Shown here: in pieces, positions 6,815 to 11,069 of the stretch
Numbering within the stretch: the stretch's first letter is position 1
Layout: every line of letters starts with the position of its first letter
Source: an uncultured Lachnospiraceae bacterium
GTDB taxonomy: Bacteria > Bacillota > Clostridia > Lachnospirales > Lachnospiraceae
Length of the DNA: 11,069 bases
Assembly (NCBI GenBank): GCA_947068385.1
Contig: CAMTBF010000074.1
Location: 1 to 11,069 of the forward strand
Direction: 5' to 3'
The notes under the pieces: generated by a model
The model's input: only the letters and a program-made list of their open reading frames with translations
What the model was told of the DNA's origin: nothing
The model's database searches: none
Program-made: the position numbers and the translations under genes

Positions 6815-8008
6815 TCATCTCCGGTAATAGGCCGCTATCTTCCTCACGGCGGCGATGACGCTGTCCACGTCTTCATCCGTCAGGCCATAGAACAGGGGCA
6901 GGCTCATGATCTCCTCATAGAGCCTCTCCGCGTTGGGGCACAGCCCCTTCCCATAGCCCAGCTTCTCGTAGTAGGAATGCCAGTAGACCGGCAGATAGTG
7001 CACCTGGGAATATATGTTCTCCGCCCGCAGCGCGTCGAAGAACTGCCGCCTGTCGCAGCGCAGCCGCTCCGGCCGCAGACGCAGGACGTACAGATGCCGC
7101 ACCGTATCCGACTCCGGGATCTCCCGCTGGACAGCCACCTCCGGAACCTCCGCCAGGGCCGCGTCATACTTCGCCACGATCTCCCTCCTGCGGGCCGCGA
7201 ACCTGTCCAGCTTCGAGAGCTGGCTTATCAGCAGCGCCGCCTGGATGTCCGTCATCCGGTAGTTGAAGCCCAGCTCCACCTGCTCATTGTACCACAATGC
7301 GTCCGTGGGATGCACCATCTCCTCCCGGTCGCGGGTGATGCCGTGGGCCCGCAGGCGCAGCAGCCTGCGGTAGACGCCCTCGTCATCGGTGGTCACCGCG
7401 CCGCCCTCGCCGGAGGTGACGGTCTTCACCGGGTGGAAGCTGAAGCACGTCATGTCCGCAATGCTCCCCACGGGCTGCCCGCAGTACCGGGTGCCGATGG
7501 CATGGGCCGCGTCCTCGATGAGGGTCAGGCCGTGCCTCCTGCAGATCTCCCCGATCTCCCTGTGCCGTATGGATTGACCGGTATAGTCAACCGCCACGAT
7601 CCCGCGGGTGCGGGGGGTGACCAGCCTCTCGATGGCGGCGGGGTCGATATTGTAGGTCTCCGAATCGATGTCCGCGAACACGGGCTTCGCGCCGCAGTAG
7701 AGGACGCAGTTCGCCGACGCGGCGAAGGTGATGGGGCTGACGATGACCTCGTCCCCCTCCCGGAAGCCCGCCGCCATGGCCGCCAGGTGCAGCGCCGCCG
7801 TGCCGTTGCTCACCACCACCGCGTACTTAGCGCCCGTGACCTGGCAGAGCTTCCGCTCCGCCGCGGCGATCATGGGCCCGCAGGTCAGGTCGCCGTTTCG
7901 CAGCACCTCCGCCACCGCCTGTATGTCGTCCTCCTCAATGCATTGCCTTCCGTAGCCAAGAGGCGTCTCCCGCACCGGGGCGCCGCCGAATATCGCCAAC
8001 TGCTCCAT
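6815..8008 (-). CDS. PseC-like sugar-nucleotide aminotransferase (UDP-4-amino-sugar type)
   Basis: A 397-residue DegT-family PLP aminotransferase. Key parts are YGRQCIEEDDI (19-29), SNGTAALHLA (67-76), EVIVSPITFAASAN (87-100), LIEDAAHAIG (163-172) with Asp166 for the pyridine nitrogen, and SFHPVKTVTSGEGG (190-203) with the Schiff-base Lys195. SFHPVK followed by EGG and a later AHGI is the pattern of PseC, which aminates C4 of UDP-2-acetamido-2,6-dideoxy-4-ketohexose on the way to pseudaminic acid and related sugars. PseB, PseF, PseG, PseI and a clear PseH are not in the window, so a pseudaminic acid end product is not shown; another 4-amino sugar is equally possible. The ATG at 8008 has AGGAG eight bases upstream; an ATG at 8014 is nearly as good. 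The stop overlaps an ATG of the next frame. Class certain, product inferred. Confidence 0.85.
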   Translation of the reverse strand: MEQLAIFGGAPVRETPLGYGRQCIEEDDIQAVAEVLRNGDLTCGPMIAAAERKLCQVTGAKYAVVVSNGTAALHLAAMAAGFREGDEVIVSPITFAASANCVLYCGAKPVFADIDSETYNIDPAAIERLVTPRTRGIVAVDYTGQSIRHREIGEICRRHGLTLIEDAAHAIGTRYCGQPVGSIADMTCFSFHPVKTVTSGEGGAVTTDDEGVYRRLLRLRAHGITRDREEMVHPTDALWYNEQVELGFNYRMTDIQAALLISQLSKLDRFAARRREIVAKYDAALAEVPEVAVQREIPESDTVRHLYVLRLRPERLRCDRRQFFDALRAENIYSQVHYLPVYWHSYYEKLGYGKGLCPNAERLYEEIMSLPLFYGLTDEDVDSVIAAVRKIAAYYRR

Positions 8009-8074
8009 TCCCATGTCTCCTCCATCCCGCCTCTGCCGGAAATCCTTCCGCCGGGGACGGCCTTGTTTTGCCCT

Positions 8075-8103
8075 ATCATACCATATCATGCCTGAAAAGG
8101 CAA
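8075..8103 (-). promoter_or_regulatory. Possible internal promoter P3 before the PseC-like gene
   Basis: On the minus strand TTGCCT (8098-8103) and TATGAT (8075-8080) are separated by exactly 17 bases, and TGG directly before the -10 gives an extended -10 element. The start point would be near 8068, about 60 bases ahead of the PseC-like start. The 111-base gap here is the largest inside the operon, in line with a separate transcription start. Confidence 0.5.
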
Positions 8104-8108
8104 TTTTT
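8089..8108. repeat. Small inverted repeat overlapping the P3 -35 box
   Basis: TGCCT and AGGCA flank GAAA (plus strand), a 5-base-pair stem with a GNRA-type loop, followed on the plus strand by ATTTTT. It could be an operator over the -35 box, or a weak terminator for transcription opposing the operon. It is too short to be sure of either. Confidence 0.35.
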
Positions 8109-8119
8109 CGCAGAATATT

Positions 8120-9430
8120 TTACAGCTCGTGCTTGCATTTGTCCTCCACGGAGATGTTCTTGCCTATCTGCACCTCGATGATCTTCAGCTCGCTTTCCGC
8201 GGAGACGGTGTGCCTGCACCCTGCCGGCATGGAGATCACGTCCCCCGGGGAGACGCTGCGCTCCACGCCGTCGATCACGGCCTTCCCCCTGCCGCCCATC
8301 ACCGTCCAGACCTCGTCCCGGTGCTCATGGCTGTGGTAATGCAGGGCATGTCCCGGCAGCAGGACGATCTTGATCGTCAGGCTGTCCTCCTGCACGTCCA
8401 GGACGGTGAAGCTCCCCCAGGACTTCTCCGCGTACATGACCTGCTGCTCTATCCGCTCCACATAGGGCTTGATGTAGCTGCTCTGCTCCTTGTCCGAGAT
8501 CAGGATGCCGTCGCTGCTGGCGGCCACCACCATGTCCCGGCAGCCCATGCAGAGGATGGGGATGTTCAGCTCGTTCACCACATGGGTGTTCTCGCAGGTC
8601 CCGTTCAGGGTGGCCCGCCCCAGGGCATTGTCCGCCATGGCCTCCGCGAAGGTGTTCCAGGTGCCCAGGTCCTTCCACTGGCCCCCGAAGCGCAGCACCC
8701 GGATCTCCGGCTCCCGCTCCGCCACGGCGTAGTCGAAGCTGATCTTCTCCATGTCCCCGTACCGGCGGAACAGATCCTGATAATCCCGAAAGTCCATGCG
8801 CTCATGGGCCTTCTCCAGCAGATACCCCAGCCGGAAGGCGAACACGCCGCCGTTCCAGAGGGCCCCCTGGGCGATATACTCCCGGGCCGTGGCCACGTCC
8901 GGCTTCTCCCGGAAGGTGTCCACGCCGCTGACCCGCTCAGAGGACGCGGGGATGATATAGCCGTATTTCTCGCTGGGATAGGTGGGCTCGATGCCCATCA
9001 GGTACAGGTTCGCGCCGCCTGCCCCCGCCATCTGCGCCATCTCCTGCAGGGCCCGGAAATAGGGCTCCTCCACGTAAGGGTCCACCGGGCAGACCACCAC
9101 GGGCTCCTCCTCCCCCACGCCCTGCACGTCCCGCAGATAGCTGGCCGCCAGGCACACCGCCGGAAAGGTGTCCCGGCGGCAGGGCTCCACGCAGACGTTC
9201 ACCCTGTCCCCCAGCTGGTTCTTGATCAGGCTCACCTGCTTCCTGCCGGTGGCTATGGTGATCCGCGCTAGGGGATCCACCGCGGATATCTGGCGGTAGA
9301 CCCTGCCCAGCATGGACTCGAAGCCCCCCTGCCCGTCGGAGAGCATCCGGATGAACTGCTTGGAACGGATGTCGTTGGACAGAGGCCACAGGCGCTTGCC
9401 GCTTCCTCCGGATAATAAGATGATGTTCAT
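8120..9430 (-). CDS. manC: Mannose-1-phosphate guanylyltransferase with C-terminal cupin (ManC type)
   Basis: A 436-residue protein that should make GDP-mannose from mannose-1-phosphate and GTP in the cytoplasm. The N-terminal nucleotidyltransferase domain has LSGGSGKRLWPLSN (6-19), PVDPYV (115-120), YGYII (156-160), FREKP (173-177) and WNGGVF (192-197). After a short linker, residues about 335-428 form a type II phosphomannose isomerase/cupin domain with LPGHALHYHSHEHRDEVW (358-375), whose histidines and glutamate are the usual metal ligands, and SPGDVISMPAGCRHTV (394-409). Bifunctional ManC/AlgA/CpsB proteins run about 460-480 residues, so this one is slightly short. The cupin motif HYHSHEH-RDEVW is looser than the classical QxHHHRAEHW, so isomerase activity is less sure than guanylyltransferase activity. 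The ATG at 9430 has AGGAGG eight bases upstream, and glf ends 12 bases before, so the two are co-transcribed. Confidence 0.9.
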   Translation of the reverse strand: MNIILLSGGSGKRLWPLSNDIRSKQFIRMLSDGQGGFESMLGRVYRQISAVDPLARITIATGRKQVSLIKNQLGDRVNVCVEPCRRDTFPAVCLAASYLRDVQGVGEEEPVVVCPVDPYVEEPYFRALQEMAQMAGAGGANLYLMGIEPTYPSEKYGYIIPASSERVSGVDTFREKPDVATAREYIAQGALWNGGVFAFRLGYLLEKAHERMDFRDYQDLFRRYGDMEKISFDYAVAEREPEIRVLRFGGQWKDLGTWNTFAEAMADNALGRATLNGTCENTHVVNELNIPILCMGCRDMVVAASSDGILISDKEQSSYIKPYVERIEQQVMYAEKSWGSFTVLDVQEDSLTIKIVLLPGHALHYHSHEHRDEVWTVMGGRGKAVIDGVERSVSPGDVISMPAGCRHTVSAESELKIIEVQIGKNISVEDKCKHEL

Positions 9431-9442
9431 TCCGCCGCCCTC

Positions 9443-10543
9443 CTATCCCAGCTCCGTGCCGCACAGCTCCAGCGCCGCCGCGATCACCTTGTCCATGTCG
9501 TAATACTTATAGCCCCCCAGCCTGCCGCCGAAGATGACCCTGGCCTCTTTTTCGGCCCGCTCCCGGTACTGGGCGTACAGGGCATTGTTCCGGTCATCGT
9601 TCACGGGATAGTAGGGCTCGTCCCCCTTCTTCCACTCGCTGGAGTACTCCCGAGAGATGATGGTGGTGGGCTGCTTCCCGAACTCGAAGTGCTTGTGCTC
9701 GATGATCCTGGTGAAGGGGACCTCCCGCTCCGTATAGTTCACCACGGCATTGCCCTGGTAATTCTCCATCTCCAGCTCCTCGGTCTCGAAGCGGACGCTG
9801 CGGTACTGGAGCACGCCCAGGGCATAATCGTAGAACTGGTCTATCATGCCCGTGTAGATGATCTTGTCCGCCAGGCCGTCCAGCTCCTGGCGGTTCTTCA
9901 GATAGTCCACCTTCAGGCGCACCTCCGTGCCCGCCAGCAGCTTCTCCACCAGCTCCGTATAGCCTCCGATGGGGATGCCCTGGTAGCGGTCATTGAAGTA
10001 ATTGTTGTCATAGGTGAAGCGCAGGGGCAGGCGCTTGATGATGAAGGCCGGCAGGTCGCGGCAGTCCCGCCCCCACTGCTTCTCAGTATAACCCTTTATC
10101 AGCTTCTCATATACATCCCGGCCCACCAGAGAAAGGGCCTGCTCCTCCAGGTTCTTCGGCATCATGATGCCCAGGTCCGCGATCTGGGACGCGATAATCT
10201 CCTGGGCCTGGGCCGGCGTGGCGATGTTCCACATCTTGCTGAAGGTGTTCATATTGAAGGGCAGGTTGTAGAGCTCGTCCTTGTAGCGGGCGATGGGAGA
10301 GTTGACATAATTGTTGAACTCCGCGAACCGGCACACATAGTCCCAGACCCGCCTGTCCGAGGTGTGGAAGATATGGGCCCCGTACCGGTGCACCTGGATG
10401 CCGTGGACCTCCTCGCAGTAGACATTCCCGGCGATGTGGTCCCGCCGCTCCACCACCAGGCATTTCTTCCCCCTGTCCTTCGCCTCCCGGGCAAAGACCG
10501 CTCCGAACAGGCCGGCTCCGACGATCAGATAATCATATTTCAT
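9443..10543 (-). CDS. glf: UDP-galactopyranose mutase
   Basis: A 366-residue flavoenzyme, the usual length, that turns UDP-galactopyranose into UDP-galactofuranose in the cytoplasm using reduced FAD. It starts with YLIVGAGLFGAVFARE (5-20, GxGxxG at 9-14), then HIAGNVY (36-42) and HRYGAHIFHT (52-61), which is typical for this family. KQWGRD (155-160) holds the conserved active-site Trp157, TRIIEHKHF (278-286) the conserved Arg279, and EPYYPVND (309-316) the conserved tyrosines near the UDP pyrophosphate. GGRLGGYKYYDMD (339-351) is the C-terminal FAD-binding signature. The ATG at 10543 is preceded by AAAGGAGGG six bases upstream. It is the first gene after the regulatory leader and is followed 12 bases later by manC. 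Its presence predicts galactofuranose in the glycan. No galactofuranosyltransferase can be named, but one of the GT2 enzymes could serve. Confidence 0.96.
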   Translation of the reverse strand: MKYDYLIVGAGLFGAVFAREAKDRGKKCLVVERRDHIAGNVYCEEVHGIQVHRYGAHIFHTSDRRVWDYVCRFAEFNNYVNSPIARYKDELYNLPFNMNTFSKMWNIATPAQAQEIIASQIADLGIMMPKNLEEQALSLVGRDVYEKLIKGYTEKQWGRDCRDLPAFIIKRLPLRFTYDNNYFNDRYQGIPIGGYTELVEKLLAGTEVRLKVDYLKNRQELDGLADKIIYTGMIDQFYDYALGVLQYRSVRFETEELEMENYQGNAVVNYTEREVPFTRIIEHKHFEFGKQPTTIISREYSSEWKKGDEPYYPVNDDRNNALYAQYRERAEKEARVIFGGRLGGYKYYDMDKVIAAALELCGTELG

Positions 10544-10583
10544 GCTGTCCCTCCTTTGGGGATTGGATTTTTTGTTTCGATGG

Positions 10584-10597
10584 CTCAGGTTCCTGAG
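10584..10597. promoter_or_regulatory. 6-2-6 palindrome just after the P2 start point
   Basis: CTCAGG, two bases, CCTGAG form a perfect inverted repeat that begins two to three bases downstream of the predicted P2 start (about 10599). It could be a repressor operator or a 5'-terminal mRNA hairpin. It is not a terminator for the operon, because the minus strand continues with an A-rich tract rather than T residues. Confidence 0.45.
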
Positions 10598-10605
10598 ACG
10601 CTTTC

Positions 10606-10634
10606 ATTATAGCAGATTGTGGGGGGAATTCCAA
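10606..10634 (-). promoter_or_regulatory. Promoter P2 for glf (TTGGAA, 17 bp, TATAAT with extended -10)
   Basis: On the minus strand TTGGAA (10629-10634) and TATAAT (10606-10611) are 17 bases apart, and TGC before the -10 gives TGnTATAAT, an extended -10 element. The start would fall near 10599, giving a leader of about 56 nt to the glf ATG. The perfect -10 and ideal spacing make this the most likely proximal promoter of the operon. Confidence 0.75.
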
Positions 10635-10685
10635 CTTATAATATTGAGGTTGTGGTTTTTATTGGAAACATGCGGGGCGGGAGCA

Positions 10686-10728
10686 CAAAAGACGCATGGG
10701 GCAGTGTCTGTGCGCCATGCGTCTTTTG
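10686..10728. terminator. Hairpin H2, perfect 14-bp stem, likely bidirectional terminator or attenuator
   Basis: The arms 10686-10699 and 10715-10728 are exact reverse complements (CAAAAGACGCATGG and its partner), with a 15-base loop. The A4 at the base of one arm and T4 at the base of the other mean that either strand gives a GC-rich stem ending in a U run. The U run is only four long, so termination may be partial. It lies between P1 and P2, so it would affect only transcripts from P1 or read-through from upstream. Confidence 0.65.
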
Positions 10729-10776
10729 CGTATATCGTTTATGAGGAAGGGTTATGAGGGGCGATTCCGTTGTGCT

Positions 10777-10808
10777 GGCAGGGAATATGGGCCTGCCGCA
10801 AAATTCCC
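10777..10808. repeat. Two overlapping, mutually exclusive small inverted repeats
   Basis: GGCAGG (10777-10782) can pair with CCTGCC (10792-10797), while GGGAAT (10781-10786) can pair with ATTCCC (10803-10808). The two pairings share 10781-10782, so they cannot both form in full. Each is only six base pairs long. Confidence 0.35.
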
Positions 10809-10826
10809 GGACAGTGCCTATGAATA

Positions 10827-10871
10827 TCAAAACAGCGGCCTAGCTTCTGCCGGCTAATCCCGCTGTTTTGA
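10827..10871. terminator. Hairpin H1, perfect 12-bp stem, likely bidirectional terminator or attenuator
   Basis: The arms 10827-10838 and 10860-10871 are exact reverse complements (TCAAAACAGCGG and its partner), with a 21-base loop that has its own four-base stem (TAGC/GCTA). As in H2, A4 and T4 at the base give a U run in both directions. It starts about 15 bases after the predicted P1 start, and it is also the first strong hairpin after the gene at the right edge, so it may end that transcript. Confidence 0.6.
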
Positions 10872-10891
10872 ATTCCCCTTTTACGTAGTCT

Positions 10892-10920
10892 ATTATAAGA
10901 CGGATTCGGCTTCTTGTAAA
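10892..10920 (-). promoter_or_regulatory. Promoter P1 (TTTACA, 17 bp, TATAAT)
   Basis: On the minus strand TTTACA (10915-10920) and a perfect TATAAT (10892-10897) lie 17 bases apart, matching the housekeeping sigma consensus at 11 of 12 positions. The start would be near 10885. It begins 35 bases after the stop of the right-edge gene, and no plus-strand gene is seen here, so it should serve the glycan operon through the long leader. Confidence 0.75.
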
Positions 10921-10932
10921 GAGGAAGTCATC

Positions 10933-10952
10933 GACAAATTTTGACAAATTTG
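10933..10952. repeat. Tandem 10-bp A/T-rich repeat upstream of P1
   Basis: GACAAATTT occurs twice in a row with a 10-base period (10933-10942 and 10943-10952). The units lie about 13 to 32 bases upstream of the P1 -35 box and on the same DNA face. They could be an UP element contacted by RNA polymerase alpha subunits or binding sites for an activator. Confidence 0.45.
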
Positions 10953-10954
10953 CC

Positions 10955-11069
10955 CTAACTTTCTATCATGACCCTGCATTTCTTCCTGTTACAGGCAATA
11001 CCGTATTTCAGAATGGTTTCCAGGCCGTCCTGGCGAAGCTTTTCCTCATAGCCTATGTCTTCTATCTGC
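10955..11069 (-). CDS. C-terminal end of a probable AAA-ATPase/PD-(D/E)XK nuclease family protein, 5' part outside window
   Basis: Only the last 37 codons and a TAG (10955-10957) are in the window; the gene enters from the right edge. The visible tail reads QIEDIGYEEKL, then RQDGLETILKYGIACNRKKC, ending in RVMIES. A QI...Y...L...G...I.KYGIA...K.C.V pattern is what I know from the C-terminus of the clostridial and Bacteroidetes proteins that join an AAA-ATPase-like domain to a PDDEXK nuclease domain (PF09820 with PF08011). These are common multi-copy accessory genes of unclear function, possibly linked to mobile DNA. Nothing ties it to the glycan pathway, and P1 lies after its stop. The reading frame is clear; the family call rests on a short tail and is moderate. 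Confidence 0.62.
   Translation of the reverse strand, partial: QIEDIGYEEKLRQDGLETILKYGIACNRKKCRVMIES

Larger units (their letters stand above)
10544..10885 (-). promoter_or_regulatory. Long 5' leader of the operon (about 340 nt from P1), no gene seen
   Basis: This stretch between P1 and glf has no convincing reading frame on either strand. It is visibly richer in A and T than the genes. From the P1 start near 10885 the RNA would meet, in order, hairpin H1 (10871-10827), two competing small hairpins (10808-10777), hairpin H2 (10728-10686), then the P2 promoter and the glf ribosome site. The layout looks like a leader with conditional termination. I do not recognise a known riboswitch class in it. 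That it is transcribed is inferred from the promoter match. Confidence 0.5.

Noticed and set aside
6815..8008. Assigning a complete pseudaminic acid pathway
   Set aside because: Only a PseC-like enzyme and a generic GNAT start are visible; PseB, PseG, PseI and PseF are missing from the window.
6740..8095. Plus-strand open frame antisense to the PseC-like gene
   Set aside because: Antisense shadow of GC-rich coding DNA; the PseC-like protein with its Schiff-base lysine explains the region.
8129..9271. Plus-strand open frame antisense to manC
   Set aside because: Same pattern of His/Leu/Pro-rich sequence without domains; manC is certain on the other strand.
10542..10757. Possible 71-codon plus-strand gene in the leader region
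   Set aside because: It has no good ribosome site, runs across the P2 promoter and hairpin H2, and has no recognisable motif.
10636..10830. Possible 64-codon leader peptide on the minus strand from a TTG
   Set aside because: It has no ribosome site, starts inside hairpin H1 and runs through H2, and its composition looks non-coding.
10544..10885. Known riboswitch or T-box in the leader
   Set aside because: I looked for a T-box-like or other familiar aptamer core and found none; only simple hairpins can be supported by eye.
1..11069. CRISPR arrays, tRNA or rRNA genes, insertion sequences
   Set aside because: No spaced repeat series, no cloverleaf-like sequence and no transposase reading frame or terminal inverted repeats were seen on either strand.

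Overview
The window is one long polysaccharide (surface glycan) biosynthesis locus. Apart from unassigned leader DNA, every supported gene lies on the minus strand, so transcription runs from high to low coordinates. GC-rich coding DNA, AGGAGG-type ribosome binding sites, TTTACA/TATAAT promoters and tight gene packing suggest a Gram-positive Firmicute. A gut Lachnospiraceae-like clostridium is my best guess from general resemblance; no marker gene here proves it.

Layout, in transcription order. At the right edge (10955-11069) is the tail of an unrelated gene that looks like the end of an AAA-ATPase/PD-(D/E)XK nuclease family protein. Next is a gene-free regulatory stretch of about 410 bases (10544-10954). 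It holds two well-formed sigma-A type promoters (P1 about 10892-10920, P2 about 10606-10634), two perfect long hairpins that could act as bidirectional terminators (10827-10871 and 10686-10728), a pair of mutually exclusive small hairpins, and a palindrome at the P2 start point. The operon follows: glf (UDP-galactopyranose mutase), a mannose-1-phosphate guanylyltransferase with a cupin tail (ManC type), a possible internal promoter, a PseC-like sugar aminotransferase, a multi-pass membrane protein of probable GT-C type, a membrane-anchored GT2 glycosyltransferase, an FAD-dependent oxidoreductase with a cysteine cluster, a second membrane-anchored GT2, a soluble DPM1/ALG5-like GT2, an FdtB/QdtB-like aminotransferase, and the first 100 codons of a GNAT acetyltransferase cut by the left edge.

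How the genes fit together. glf makes UDP-galactofuranose and ManC makes GDP-mannose, giving two precursors. The two PLP aminotransferases and the GNAT enzyme point to one or two N-acylated amino-deoxy sugars, but the dehydratase or isomerase steps that feed them are not in the window. The three GT2 enzymes probably build the repeat unit or load sugars onto polyprenyl phosphate. The polytopic protein may use such lipid-linked sugars on the outer membrane face or act in polymerisation. No flippase (GtrA, Wzx), Wzy, chain-length regulator or initiating phosphoglycosyltransferase is visible, so the cluster continues beyond the left edge or depends on genes elsewhere. The short overlaps and gaps from 5344 down to 1573 suggest translational coupling of GT2, FAD enzyme, GT2 and GT2 as one functional block.
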